The translations under genes and the position numbers were made by a program. 64,000 bases of DNA from Caldalkalibacillus salinus (lineage in GTDB: Bacteria > Bacillota > Bacilli > Caldalkalibacillales > JCM-10596), in assembly GCF_016745835.1 (NCBI RefSeq), contig NZ_JAERVL010000025.1:42144-106143 (forward strand), given 5' to 3'. This document shows, one piece after another, positions 17,234 to 26,628 of this stretch. The notes under the pieces were generated by a model, which saw nothing but the letters and a program-made list of their open reading frames with translations, searched no databases and was not told the DNA's origin. Numbering within the stretch: the stretch's first letter is position 1; every line of letters starts with the position of its first letter.

Positions 17234-18922
17234 TTAATCAGTGACCGCTCCTTTAGAAGCCGATGATACCGTTTTGGCATATTTATAGAGCACACCTTTA
17301 TGGTACTTCAAACCGGGTGCAGTCCAGGCACGTCTGCGTTGTTCTAAATCTTCGTCAGAAACATCCACTTTCAGTTCCTGCGTTTCACTATCAATGGTAA
17401 TGGTATCACCCTCTTGAAGCAAACCAATCGGTCCACCCACTTGTGCCTCAGGCGCTACATGGCCTACCACTAAGCCGTGTGTGCCCCCAGAAAATCTTCC
17501 GTCCGTTAGTAGTCCAACTTTTTCTCCTAGTCCTTTACCAACGAGGATAGCTGAAATGGATAACATTTCAGGCATACCTGGTCCCCCTTTTGGGCCTTCA
17601 TAGCGAATAACGAGAACATCCCCGGGATTGATTTGATCATTCAATACGGCTTCTGTTGCTTCTTCCTCAGAATCAAAGACTCGTGCTGGCCCCGTGATTT
17701 TCTTCACCTTTAGGCCCGACATTTTAGCCACAGCCCCTTCAGGTGCTAAATTTCCTCTGAGGATCACGAGAGGCCCAGTCGTCTTCAACGGTTCATCGAA
17801 AGAACGAATGACTTCTTGGCCTTCTTTTAAGCTATTTGCTTGCTGTAGGTTTTCTTTTAGAGTTTGTCCAGTCACTGTGAGACAATCTTCATGGAGTAAA
17901 CCTTGATCTAAGAGTTCCTTCATGACAGCTGGCACACCGCCCACTTCAAACAGGTGTTGCATCACGTATTGACCGCTCGGTTTAAGGTCGGCAATATGAG
18001 GCGTACGCTCACGTATCCGTTCAAAGTCATCAAGGGAGAGATCCACATCAACCGCATGTGCAATAGCTAATAAATGCAGGATAGCGTTAGTAGAACCCCC
18101 CAGGGCCATGACAACGGTGATCGCATTTTCGAATGCTTCCTTCGTCATAATATCCTTAGGATAAATCCCTTTGCGTAAGAGATTCATCACAGCTTGACCG
18201 GCACGTTCACAGTCATCTCGTTTATATTCATTCGTTGCCGGATGAGAAGAGCTTCCCGGTAAGCTCATACCCATCGCTTCAATGGCGGACGCCATCGTAT
18301 TTGCTGTATACATCCCGCCACATGAACCTGGCCCAGGACACGCTTGGCACTCAATCTCATGTAGCTCATCTTCATTAATCATACCTTTATTGTACTTGCC
18401 CACGCCTTCAAAAGCTGAGACGATATCAATGTTTTTTCCGTCTAATCGGCCTGGTTGAATCGTTCCCCCATATACAAATACAGCAGGGACCTCAGATCTG
18501 CCAATTGCAATCATACATCCGGGCATATTTTTATCACAACCGCCGATGGCCACAAAGCCGTCCATGCGTTCTGCTCCTACCACCGTTTCTATTGAGTCAG
18601 CGATGACTTCACGGCTGACGAGCGAATAATTCATGCCCTCAGTCCCCATAGAGATCCCATCGGATACGGTGATCGTGTTGAAAATCATGGGGGCACCGCC
18701 AGCTTGTCTCACGGCCTCTTTGGCTTTTATCGCAAGTTCGTCGATATGTACGTTACAAGGCGTCACCTCGCTCCACGTACTTGCCACACCGATCATCGGC
18801 TTTTTAAAATCTTCATCCTTAAAACCTACCGCTCTCAACATTGCACGGTTAGGCGCTCGATTCTCTCCTTCACTAATCACGTGGCTTCTGATGCGTAAAT
18901 CCTGATTCTCGTTGTTTGCCAT
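17234..18922 (-). CDS. ilvD: Dihydroxy-acid dehydratase
   Basis: A 562-residue iron-sulfur enzyme that dehydrates 2,3-dihydroxy-isovalerate and -methylvalerate in valine, leucine and isoleucine synthesis. Cluster ligands appear in [16 protein letters not shown] and [16 protein letters not shown]; the C-terminal [10 protein letters not shown] is intact. ATG at 18922 is preferred because GGAG sits 6 bases upstream; the GTG four codons earlier abuts its own site. A promoter lies about 60 bases upstream. No other ilv or leu gene is in the window. Confidence 0.96.
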   Translation of the reverse strand: MANNENQDLRIRSHVISEGENRAPNRAMLRAVGFKDEDFKKPMIGVASTWSEVTPCNVHIDELAIKAKEAVRQAGGAPMIFNTITVSDGISMGTEGMNYSLVSREVIADSIETVVGAERMDGFVAIGGCDKNMPGCMIAIGRSEVPAVFVYGGTIQPGRLDGKNIDIVSAFEGVGKYNKGMINEDELHEIECQACPGPGSCGGMYTANTMASAIEAMGMSLPGSSSHPATNEYKRDDCERAGQAVMNLLRKGIYPKDIMTKEAFENAITVVMALGGSTNAILHLLAIAHAVDVDLSLDDFERIRERTPHIADLKPSGQYVMQHLFEVGGVPAVMKELLDQGLLHEDCLTVTGQTLKENLQQANSLKEGQEVIRSFDEPLKTTGPLVILRGNLAPEGAVAKMSGLKVKKITGPARVFDSEEEATEAVLNDQINPGDVLVIRYEGPKGGPGMPEMLSISAILVGKGLGEKVGLLTDGRFSGGTHGLVVGHVAPEAQVGGPIGLLQEGDTITIDSETQELKVDVSDEDLEQRRRAWTAPGLKYHKGVLYKYAKTVSSASKGAVTD

Positions 18923-18979
18923 GTCTAGCTCCACTCCCTTTATTTGATTTTTCTGTATATTTAAAATATATATTTGTAT

Positions 18980-19008
18980 ATTGTATCATGCTTGTACGAA
19001 AATGTCAC
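18980..19008 (-). promoter_or_regulatory. Probable sigma-A promoter of ilvD
   Basis: GTGACA (19003-19008), 17-base spacer, TACAAT (18980-18985) on the minus strand, directly after the DUF1128 terminator. Confidence 0.55.
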
Positions 19009-19012
19009 AACA

Positions 19013-19055
19013 AAAATAAAAGCACTGGCTCCAGGTCAGCCAATGCTTTTATTTT
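19013..19055. terminator. Terminator after the DUF1128 gene
   Basis: An 18-base imperfect inverted repeat (AAAATAAAAGCACTGGCT with AGCCAATGCTTTTATTTT) with A/T tails on both sides. Confidence 0.88.
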
Positions 19056-19057
19056 TG

Positions 19058-19297
19058 TTATTTTTTTCTTAATTGTCCCAACTCTGAGACAATCATTTGC
19101 GTCTCGCTCGTACTATAGTTATCTTTTGTCATAATATAGTCATATAAGTCTAATAAATCTTCGTAACGAGATAAATCAATGTCCTCTGACCTAATCATAC
19201 CCGTATTGACCACTTGTAGCTTTTTATTCATCTGGTCAATGATAAAAGCAACGTTCTCCTGTGACGGCTCCTGTAATTCTCCAATTGGTTTACTCAA
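19058..19297 (-). CDS. DUF1128 family protein (YfkK-like)
   Basis: A 79-residue soluble protein with the DUF1128 pattern ENVAFIIDQMNKKLQVVNTG and a C-terminal QMIVSELGQLRKK, as in B. subtilis YfkK. The TTG at 19295-19297 is preferred to the ATG at 19318: AAGGGG lies exactly 8 bases before the TTG, and a TATAAT (19328-19333) is so close to the ATG that transcription would begin around it. Function unknown. Confidence 0.78.
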   Translation of the reverse strand: MSKPIGELQEPSQENVAFIIDQMNKKLQVVNTGMIRSEDIDLSRYEDLLDLYDYIMTKDNYSTSETQMIVSELGQLRKK

Positions 19298-19484
19298 GAT
19301 AACAACCCCTTGTGACATGTTGTTAGTATTATAACAAAATCAGGCCTAATTATAAATAAAGGGTCACACCCATAAAGGCACTGGCCATGACGAATTATTT
19401 TTACGGAACAATAAAAGTTTAGCTGAAAGCCAAGTTTGGTATCGAACAAAAGGAAGACATCTTATCATTAAAGGAGTGGTACCT

Positions 19485-20441
19485 ATGTATAGGCTTTTGG
19501 GTATGATCCTACTCGTTAGCATACTCACAACAGCACCCGTTGCCATGGCAGCCGGAGACACACAATTTGCTACAAAAACTGAAAATTCCGTGACGCTAAA
19601 ACAGAATAATCTAAGTATATCAAGTGAAGCAGAAACTGAAACCAACGCAGCATTAGATTCTGATTCAGAAACAAGCACAGACGTATCATATGACATCAGT
19701 GCTCATGCTACACAAGAGAACGATAAAACAATATTAACACTTACGATTACAACTCTCGAAAGTGGTCCATCAACCGACTTGAATGTCGACTTTGATTTCT
19801 CTTCTTCCGGAAGCATTGAAGTCGTCAATCATTCAGCAAACGTTTCGGCCACAACTTCACAGGAAAATCACCTGCAAGTCGATATTGACGATATTAATGA
19901 AGGAGACAGCGGCACTCTAGAGTTAATCTTTACGCCATCCTCTATTGACAATCAGTCCTATCAAGTCCCTTATAACGTGACATATCAACAGGATTTACTC
20001 CTTGAGTCTGAATTGTTATTCGAGATCGGTACCTCTATTGGTGAGGAGGACGGATCACAAGACGATGGTCAAAATGAAGATGGTTCGCCAGATGAAGACC
20101 CTCCTGCAGAGGAGGACCCTCAGGAAGAACCCAATCAACCTGAAGGCTCTGATGACCCTAACCAAGAAGAAGAGCATGATCAACCTGAGGAGCCGGGCAA
20201 CAATGACCCCTCAAATCCTGATCAAGGGGAAACTCCTACATCTTCTCCTCAAGAGCCCGAAGACGGGGACCCTCACGGCGATCGACCAGATGATGAAGAA
20301 GTCCATTCAGACCCAGGCGAAGAAACATTACCACAAACAGGTTCTTGGATCAATTCCATGCTATGGTATAGCTTAGGTGGTATCTTACTTGTCATCGGAG
20401 CTGCTCTGTTTGTACGTACTCGGTTGCTTGGAGCTGAATAA
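19485..20441 (+). CDS. LPQTG cell-wall-anchored surface protein
   Basis: A 318-residue secreted protein: signal peptide ending near AMAAG (about residue 23), a beta-rich extracellular domain rich in Ser/Thr (about 25-185), a long acidic Pro/Glu/Asp-rich stalk (about 190-285), then a canonical LPQTG sorting signal, hydrophobic segment and basic tail (RTRLLGAE). AAGGAG lies 8 bases before the ATG. The next gene, 3 bases downstream, is a sortase, which is probably dedicated to this substrate. The N-terminal domain was not recognised; acidic composition fits an alkaliphile or high-salt cell surface but does not prove it. Confidence 0.88.
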   Translation: MYRLLGMILLVSILTTAPVAMAAGDTQFATKTENSVTLKQNNLSISSEAETETNAALDSDSETSTDVSYDISAHATQENDKTILTLTITTLESGPSTDLNVDFDFSSSGSIEVVNHSANVSATTSQENHLQVDIDDINEGDSGTLELIFTPSSIDNQSYQVPYNVTYQQDLLLESELLFEIGTSIGEEDGSQDDGQNEDGSPDEDPPAEEDPQEEPNQPEGSDDPNQEEEHDQPEEPGNNDPSNPDQGETPTSSPQEPEDGDPHGDRPDDEEVHSDPGEETLPQTGSWINSMLWYSLGGILLVIGAALFVRTRLLGAE

Positions 20442-20444
20442 TGC

Positions 20445-21152
20445 ATGGGCGTGAAAGGAAAGCGAATATTAACAATGATGGCGGTTATCTTTATATTTAC
20501 AGGGATGATATGCATTTCGATTCCTACGTTTAGCAAGTTCATAGTGGATGCGAAACAAAAAGAACTGTCAAAAGAGTGGGAAGCCTTGCAATCCACTTAT
20601 ACATCCCCTCAACTCAATGATGAGGGGCGACGAGAAGCACATCATGAGTTCAACAGAGACGATACGGCAAGTGATGATATACAAGACCATCGCAAGCTCG
20701 TCAATGAAAACCAAGTGCTCGGCCAATTAGAAATTCCTAAAATTGATTTAGACGTTATGGTTAAGCCGGGGGTTGAAGAAGCCGTACTCGATCATGCGCT
20801 CGGTTGGATGACATCCACCAGTTTTCCGGGGGAAAAAGGGAATGTCGCCATTGCCGGTCATAGAAGTCACACGTATGGACAGTTTTTCCATCGCCTGGGA
20901 GAGATTGAAGAGGGAGATCAAATCACATTAAACACTCATTTTGCTACTTTCACATACGAGGTAGATGATATTTTGGTCGTTGACCCTACCGATGTATCCG
21001 TTATTGCACCGACTGACAAAGAAACGATTACCCTTATTACTTGCGAACCGCTGTATTCTAATGAATATCGTCTGATTGTTAAAGGCCATAAGACAAACAT
21101 GACCTTGAAAGATGAAGCAAAAGCAGAAATTAATCCATGGTACAGGTTATAA
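20445..21152 (+). CDS. Sortase (class D-like)
   Basis: A 235-residue membrane-anchored transpeptidase. One N-terminal membrane segment (about 9-30) and a charged linker precede the sortase barrel. Catalytic residues are visible: His139 (AGHRSH), Cys200 (TLITC) and Arg209 (EYRLIV). The enzyme would cleave LPxTG between T and G and attach the substrate to peptidoglycan. It follows the LPQTG protein by 3 bases, without a strong own ribosome site, so translational coupling is likely. Class is inferred from size and the TLxTC context. Confidence 0.9.
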   Translation: MGVKGKRILTMMAVIFIFTGMICISIPTFSKFIVDAKQKELSKEWEALQSTYTSPQLNDEGRREAHHEFNRDDTASDDIQDHRKLVNENQVLGQLEIPKIDLDVMVKPGVEEAVLDHALGWMTSTSFPGEKGNVAIAGHRSHTYGQFFHRLGEIEEGDQITLNTHFATFTYEVDDILVVDPTDVSVIAPTDKETITLITCEPLYSNEYRLIVKGHKTNMTLKDEAKAEINPWYRL

Positions 21153-21161
21153 TAGACGATC

Positions 21162-21195
21162 AAAAAGACCAGCTGTGATCACAGCTGGTCTTTTT
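21162..21195. terminator. Perfect-palindrome terminator
   Basis: A 34-base perfect palindrome centred on TGATCA, with AAAAAGACCAGCTG on one side and its complement on the other; ends the surface protein/sortase operon. Confidence 0.93.
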
Positions 21196-21313
21196 AGTGG
21201 CTAAAGGTGTTTAAGACAAATTCCACATCATAGGATGATTACGCATCCTACTAGTAGGGATTAACGCACACAACGGTGTGTCTTTTATATAAGTTGTATT
21301 TTTAGATGTATGT

Positions 21314-22279
21314 CTAAAGTCCAATTTTATTCGTATTGTGATGAACCAACCATCCCGCTCCAATGACCCCTGCATCATTGCCGAGCGTCGCCGGCGCAAT
21401 GTCAATATGACCGGTAAGGTGAGGTAATCCGTACTTCTGATAAGCTTCACGGATGGGGTTAAACAGTACCTCACCTGCTTTAGACACACCGCCACCGATC
21501 ACAATCTTCTCGGGGTTCAAAATAACAGCATAATTCCCTAACATGACACCTAACGCTTCTGCCGCTTGTTTAATGACGTGTCTTGCTAAGGCATCGCCAT
21601 CTTCCGCTGCTTGAGCGACATCTTTGGCTTCGATGTTAGACTTGCCCTGTAACTTGGAATCTGGGTAATCACCCAAATGCTCCTTGGCTAAACGGACAAT
21701 ACCCGTAGCACTTGCGATCGTTTCAATACATCCAGACTTGCCACAGTTACAAGGGGCGCCACCTTCAGTAACGATCGTGTAATGCCCGATTTCACCAGCC
21801 ACGCCACGATGCCCATGATAGATGTTACCGTTAAGTATGACGCCGCCTCCAACACCTGTCCCCAGTGTAATACACAGGAGGTCTTTGGTTCCTTCACCTG
21901 AACCTCTCCACATTTCACCTAATGCGGCCGTGTTTGCGTCGTTATCGAGAAAGACGGCTAGTCCCGTTTTCCCTTCTAATTCCGCTTTAAATGCAAAGTC
22001 CTTGAATCCAAGGTTAACAGCTTCATAAACGTATCCTTCTTCAACATTAACAAACCCAGGTACGCCTATCCCAACACCGTGTACTTGAGATCGATCGTAA
22101 TCCATCTCACTCAAGGCCGACGTGATCAAATCATCTATCTGGTCAATAATGCCTTCCCCGCCTGCATCCTTAGCCGTAGGCGCATCAGATTTGTAGACGA
22201 TTTGACCATCTGTATTTATCAGGGCGTATTTGACTGAAGTCCCACCTAAATCAATGCCTACGTACACTTGCTGACTCAA
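21314..22279 (-). CDS. glcK: Glucokinase, ROK family
   Basis: A 321-residue ATP-dependent ROK-family glucokinase that phosphorylates cytosolic glucose. The phosphate-binding GIDLGGTSVKYA (residues 8-19), the ROK zinc motif CNCGKSGCIE and the sugar site EIGHYT are visible. The TTG start has AAAGGA upstream. In B. subtilis glcK lies in the yqg block right after yqgQ; here two genes (an ABC ATPase and a PucR-type regulator) sit between yqgQ and glcK. Confidence 0.94.
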   Translation of the reverse strand: MSQQVYVGIDLGGTSVKYALINTDGQIVYKSDAPTAKDAGGEGIIDQIDDLITSALSEMDYDRSQVHGVGIGVPGFVNVEEGYVYEAVNLGFKDFAFKAELEGKTGLAVFLDNDANTAALGEMWRGSGEGTKDLLCITLGTGVGGGVILNGNIYHGHRGVAGEIGHYTIVTEGGAPCNCGKSGCIETIASATGIVRLAKEHLGDYPDSKLQGKSNIEAKDVAQAAEDGDALARHVIKQAAEALGVMLGNYAVILNPEKIVIGGGVSKAGEVLFNPIREAYQKYGLPHLTGHIDIAPATLGNDAGVIGAGWLVHHNTNKIGL

Positions 22280-22377
22280 TGTGCTTCATCCTTTTCCTTT
22301 TTTCTATGTCCATCATAATGATATACGATACGTGTCTACATGACTAGTCATATTCTAGGACTGACAAAAGGAAATAA

Positions 22378-23469
22378 CTACTTAATACGTTCTTCTGTCT
22401 CTTCATCGAAGAAGTGTACTTTGTTCATGTCTAAGGCAAGTTTAAGCGTCTGCCCGTTACTGACGTCCGTTCTAGAGTCGACACGAGCAATAAATTCATT
22501 GTCATTTATGGAACTGTAGAGGTATGATTCTGCCCCCATTAATTCCGCAACATCAATATATGCATTAATGACAGACCCTGGTGAAGATTCGATAAACACC
22601 GGTTCGTCATGGATATCTTCAGGTCTGATACCCAGGACAACCTCTTTGCCCTCGTAGCCTTTTAGAAGTTTCAATTTGCCCTCTGGCACCTCTAATGTTT
22701 GTTCTCCCACTTTAAACTGATTACCGTCGAGTTTACCGTGGACAAAATTCATTGCTGGAGACCCGATAAAGCCGCCGACGAATATGTTATCAGGGGCATC
22801 ATATACTTCCTTCGGTGTTCCGACCTGCTGAATGACACCGTCTTTCATAATGACGATTCTGTCCGCCATGGTCATCGCTTCAATTTGGTCGTGTGTGACA
22901 TAGATAATGGTCGTCTCTAGACGTTTGTGTAATTTCGTAATTTCAGCACGCATCTGTACACGTAGTTTGGCATCGAGGTTAGACAATGGTTCATCCATAA
23001 GGAACACTTGGGGTTCACGCACAATCGCACGTCCTAATGCCACACGCTGACGCTGACCACCCGATAGCTCCTTAGGCTTACGATCTAACAGGTTTTCAAT
23101 GCCCAAGATCTTTGCAGCTTGGTCCACTCTTTCTTTGATTTCATCCTTCTTAAACTTTCGTAGTTTTAGTCCGAAGGCCATATTATCGTACACGTTCATA
23201 TGAGGATATAAAGCGTAGTTCTGGAATACCATAGCGATGTCACGATCTTTGGGGGCGACGTCATTCACGCGACGGTCTCCGATGTATAGGTCTCCCTCTG
23301 AAATCTCCTCAAGTCCTGCCACCATACGTAAAGTCGTTGATTTACCACAACCGGAAGGGCCGACGAAAACGATAAACTCTTTGTCATCAATATTTAAGTT
23401 AAAATCTTTTACCGCTGTTACAGTATCACTATAATGTTTGTAAATATGAGATAACTCTATGCCTGCCAT
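22378..23469 (-). CDS. Sugar ABC transporter ATP-binding protein (UgpC/MsmX type)
   Basis: A 363-residue ABC ATPase with Walker A GPSGCGKSTT, Q-loop, signature LSGGQRQRVALGRA, Walker B VFLMDEPLSNLDA and a C-terminal TOBE/OB regulatory domain beginning about residue 240. This is the MsmX/UgpC type that can energise several carbohydrate importers in trans. No permease or solute-binding gene for sugars lies nearby, which fits such a shared role. AGGAGG precedes the ATG. Glucokinase follows about 100 bases downstream on the same strand, linking uptake and phosphorylation. Confidence 0.92.
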   Translation of the reverse strand: MAGIELSHIYKHYSDTVTAVKDFNLNIDDKEFIVFVGPSGCGKSTTLRMVAGLEEISEGDLYIGDRRVNDVAPKDRDIAMVFQNYALYPHMNVYDNMAFGLKLRKFKKDEIKERVDQAAKILGIENLLDRKPKELSGGQRQRVALGRAIVREPQVFLMDEPLSNLDAKLRVQMRAEITKLHKRLETTIIYVTHDQIEAMTMADRIVIMKDGVIQQVGTPKEVYDAPDNIFVGGFIGSPAMNFVHGKLDGNQFKVGEQTLEVPEGKLKLLKGYEGKEVVLGIRPEDIHDEPVFIESSPGSVINAYIDVAELMGAESYLYSSINDNEFIARVDSRTDVSNGQTLKLALDMNKVHFFDEETEERIK

Positions 23470-23556
23470 TATTAGTTCCTCCTCTGTTCCCTTTTATATT
23501 ATTGTAAGGGTTTACAGCACATAAAACTATTAGGCAAGTTGACAGAAAAAAAAGGT

Positions 23557-24543
23557 CTACTTCTTGTTCAATTTGCCCAAAGCTTGTATGGCGAGGTGAA
23601 CTTTGACTGCGTCCTCAAACTTCCGGATATCCATCCCCGTTTTTTCAGTAAATTTATCCAAACGATACTGCATACTATTACGATGAATAAACAGTTGTTT
23701 AGCGGCTTCAGATATGTTTAAATTTTCTTGCAAAAATACTTGGATCGTATGAAGGAGATCTTGATCCTTGCGTGTGTCTCTCAACACTTGCTCAACAGCA
23801 TATCCAGCATCTTCCTCACGAAGATGTCCCAACAAAGCATAAGTCAATAGATCTCTCATGTGAACAACGGATGTTCCCCATGAAAAAGGTAAACTGTGAC
23901 GCAAGAAGCGTAGTTCTTGCTTCACCTGAGTATGAACATGACTTGGCATGGTAAAGGGTTCACCAATCGTCATTTTTGGATCGACCATCATTTCAGACAT
24001 GACCGTACCTAGGAGATTCTGAACAATCTGTTGAATGTTATCCTGAACCGACTCAAAAGAAGGAATAATCCAGACGAAAGTATCGCTTTCAATACGCAGC
24101 AAATAACTCTCATCTTCGATGACACCTTTGACCCAATCTTCTAATGGACCATCTTCTTCAATTTGAGCTTCTGGTAGTATGATGTATACGAGACCAAAAA
24201 GATGGTCATGCCAACGGTCAAAGGTTCTCCACTCCTCCAACCAATACGAGGGCTCGTGTTGTATCACAGTCATCCAAAAGGATTGTTCTGTATTCCAATC
24301 TTTGTGAAGGGTGGAAGAGGCGATGTCGGACAAAGCATGGAGCAATGCCTCAGCATCTTCACTAAGTCTCGCTTTTTTAATCCCAATCCAGCCTACTTCC
24401 TCTAACCCTTCTTTTACTTGAATATAGTGATAATCACCATCTACATGTACGATGTCATCATCTGAATCGACTAGTTGTAAGTGGTTTTCCCCGTATATCC
24501 TTTTCATTTGTGCATACATCCATGTTTTTTTAATGTTGAGCAT
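23557..24543 (-). CDS. PucR/CdaR-type transcriptional regulator
   Basis: A 328-residue protein whose C-terminus carries the PucR helix-turn-helix: LQENLNISEAAKQLFIHRNS followed by MQYRLDKFTEKTG. The N-terminal 250 residues resemble the ligand or GGDEF-like middle region of PucR/CdaR proteins but hold no motif I can name. It starts 3 bases after the yqgQ stop and lies just upstream of the ABC ATPase gene, so a role in sugar-related control is possible but unproven. Confidence 0.82.
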   Translation of the reverse strand: MLNIKKTWMYAQMKRIYGENHLQLVDSDDDIVHVDGDYHYIQVKEGLEEVGWIGIKKARLSEDAEALLHALSDIASSTLHKDWNTEQSFWMTVIQHEPSYWLEEWRTFDRWHDHLFGLVYIILPEAQIEEDGPLEDWVKGVIEDESYLLRIESDTFVWIIPSFESVQDNIQQIVQNLLGTVMSEMMVDPKMTIGEPFTMPSHVHTQVKQELRFLRHSLPFSWGTSVVHMRDLLTYALLGHLREEDAGYAVEQVLRDTRKDQDLLHTIQVFLQENLNISEAAKQLFIHRNSMQYRLDKFTEKTGMDIRKFEDAVKVHLAIQALGKLNKK

Positions 24544-24546
24544 TAC

Positions 24547-24768
24547 TTATCCACCCTGTGTCAATTGCTGGCGTTCTTTCTTAAGAATCATTTTAGCCGT
24601 TTGATAGTCTCTCAAATCGATCATCCCAAACTGATACAATTCATTAAATTCTTCCTCTATCAGGTCTAAGTCGGCTTCTTTATCCTTGGTATAAATGAAA
24701 GTTCCGAAAGTCCTAAGGTAAGCCTGTAGATCACCTATATGTGTGAAGCTTGTCCCTTCTACGTTCAT
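24547..24768 (-). CDS. yqgQ: YqgQ family protein (DUF910)
   Basis: A 73-residue protein related to B. subtilis YqgQ, with the pattern DLQAYLRTFGTFIYTKDKEADLDLIEEEFNEL (given as positions about 12-43) that is typical of DUF910. A longer frame exists upstream, but the ATG at 24766-24768 gives the family length. YqgQ is a small helical protein of unknown role, described as nucleic-acid-binding-like from its structure. It lies between a membrane protein and the PucR-type regulator on the same strand. Confidence 0.75.
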   Translation of the reverse strand: MNVEGTSFTHIGDLQAYLRTFGTFIYTKDKEADLDLIEEEFNELYQFGMIDLRDYQTAKMILKKERQQLTQGG

Positions 24769-24803
24769 GTGACCATCCACTTCCTTATTTATTTTACATC
24801 CTA

Positions 24804-25319
24804 TTATAGCATTTTTATTAAACCGTAACAGACAATTAAAAGTCCGGGAATATGAGGATAAATTAATTTCAGTCGCCAATTTGTCAGCCTTCTATTTCCA
24901 AAAGCCATACCACAGATAATACTCCCTAATAGCAATAATGAGATCGTCATAGCTAAACCAAAGCCACCATCCTCATTCTGACCGTAATGGAAGCCTAGTA
25001 GACCTACGTCCAGGGTTATAGTCAAGCCGAACAAAAGCAGGTCTTGTTGACCTGGATAAATGGGTTTTTTCACAACAATAGCCACACCGATGGCAATTAA
25101 TATGAGACTCACGAACACTTCAAAAAAACGGTAGGAGAAATATTCCTTTGCTAAATGTCCGATGAACGAACTGGCTAAGCTGACCATGAAGAGAAGAACA
25201 ATGAGAGCTGCTAGATGATACCAAGCGACAAACACTTTTCTCGTGTATAGACCAAAACCTACAATGGCACCTAGGGCTACCGTAAACATCGATAACATCA
25301 CCCACTTGAGAATTTCCAT
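24804..25319 (-). CDS. Five- to six-helix membrane protein, distantly MntP/YtaF-like
   Basis: A 171-residue very hydrophobic protein with five or six membrane segments. The second half contains TLDVGLLGFHYG and ends PGLLIVCYGLIKML, which recalls the repeated LDxxxxGxxxG and terminal helices of MntP/YtaF proteins, but the matching acidic residue in the first half is missing. The resemblance is weak and I keep it as a possibility only. It is the first gene of the run with yqgQ, the regulator, the ATPase and glcK. Confidence 0.6.
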   Translation of the reverse strand: MEILKWVMLSMFTVALGAIVGFGLYTRKVFVAWYHLAALIVLLFMVSLASSFIGHLAKEYFSYRFFEVFVSLILIAIGVAIVVKKPIYPGQQDLLLFGLTITLDVGLLGFHYGQNEDGGFGLAMTISLLLLGSIICGMAFGNRRLTNWRLKLIYPHIPGLLIVCYGLIKML

Positions 25320-25422
25320 ACGATTCTCCCTCCATCATAAAGAATATATGACTGGATGAAGTGTTTCATGCAAATATTTGTCCCAAGTGAAATGTGTACT
25401 TATAGAAATGGTGCTCAATAAC

Positions 25423-25462
25423 AAAAAGAAGTGCCCCATGTATCACTAAGGCCCTTCTTTTT
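25423..25462. terminator. Terminator after the M42 peptidase gene
   Basis: AAAAAGAAG and CTTCTTTTT with an inner GCC/GGC pairing, 18 bases after the stop codon on the minus strand. Confidence 0.7.
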
Positions 25463-25479
25463 CGTGAAAAGACAATGTA

Positions 25480-26523
25480 TTATGATGACAAGAGATAAGT
25501 ATAGAGTACGACCGCTGTGTTAACCAAAGCGTCCTGATGTGTGCGTTCATGAGCGTGAGAAGCATCAATCCCCGGGCCAATGAGGCCATGAACAATATCG
25601 TGCCCTGAACGGATGGCGGCACTCGCATCAGAGCCGTAATAAGGGTAGATATCCACTTTATAGTACGCCTCTACCTGCTGTGCACAATCGATGAGTTTGT
25701 TTCTTAACTTAAGGTTGTAGGGACCACTCGCATCCTTGGCACATATCGATGCACAGAATTCATCCGTTTGCTGTCCATCTCCTATCGCACCCATATCAAC
25801 AGCTAGGTATTCGAAAGTTTGTGGCGTAATATTTGAGTTTCCGCCATAACCAATTTCTTCGTTGTTGCTGATGAGGAAGTGCGTCGTATAAGGTAGTTGT
25901 ACCCCTTCTTGTTTGATGTTTTTCATAAGCTGTAGCAAGATGGCCACACTCGCTTTATCATCTAAATGACGAGACTTAATAAAACCACTGTCGGTTACTT
26001 CAAACCGTGGGTCAAAGGAGACAAAATCTCCAACCTCTATCCCTAAATGACGGACGTCTGCCTCTGATTTAACTCGTGCATCGATCCGTACTTCCATGTT
26101 CTGCTCTGTACGCTCTTCATTCTCTCGATAGACGTGCACGGAAGCCTTAGTATGTAATATGGTACCCGTGTAAGTTTCACCTGAAAGCGTTTGAATTTGG
26201 CAGTACTCGCCCTCAATGGCATTCCACCTAAAGCCACCTATTAAGGTTAGCTTCAATCGGCCGTTGGATTTGATCTCTTTTACCATTGCCCCTAGGGTAT
26301 CAACATGTGCTGTGAGCATGCGATGAGCCTGATTATTCTCACCTTGTATTGTTGCGATTAGTCCCCCTTTTCTATTTAAAGTATAAGGGATTTGCAGCTC
26401 TTCTAGATAAGTGGCTACATACTGTATGACTTGTTCTGTGTTTCCCGACGGACTGGGAATCTTCACTAACTGTTCCAAAGTTTCAATCATGTCATTGACA
26501 CGAAGCTCTTTTTTTATATCCAT
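25480..26523 (-). CDS. M42 family metallopeptidase (YhfE/FrvX-like aminopeptidase)
   Basis: A 347-residue di-zinc aminopeptidase. Metal ligands are visible in TAHVDTLGAM (H/D), RHLDDKASVA (D), NNEEIGYGGNS (E-E) , VDMG and ERTHQDAL (H). The protein has the embedded PDZ-like lid region after TAHVDT, as usual for M42. ATG at 26521-26523 is chosen because AGGAGGGG lies 5-6 bases upstream; a much longer frame has no site. M42 enzymes degrade peptides in the cytoplasm as large oligomers. Often mis-annotated as endoglucanase. Confidence 0.9.
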   Translation of the reverse strand: MDIKKELRVNDMIETLEQLVKIPSPSGNTEQVIQYVATYLEELQIPYTLNRKGGLIATIQGENNQAHRMLTAHVDTLGAMVKEIKSNGRLKLTLIGGFRWNAIEGEYCQIQTLSGETYTGTILHTKASVHVYRENEERTEQNMEVRIDARVKSEADVRHLGIEVGDFVSFDPRFEVTDSGFIKSRHLDDKASVAILLQLMKNIKQEGVQLPYTTHFLISNNEEIGYGGNSNITPQTFEYLAVDMGAIGDGQQTDEFCASICAKDASGPYNLKLRNKLIDCAQQVEAYYKVDIYPYYGSDASAAIRSGHDIVHGLIGPGIDASHAHERTHQDALVNTAVVLYTYLLSS

Positions 26524-26628
26524 ATGACCCCTCCTAAGTTTTCTTTCTATCATACCATCTTGCATAAATGTTGTCCTTTCTCGCATATAAGTATAGTAAC
26601 CAAGAATGATGCTAGAGGGATGATGTTT

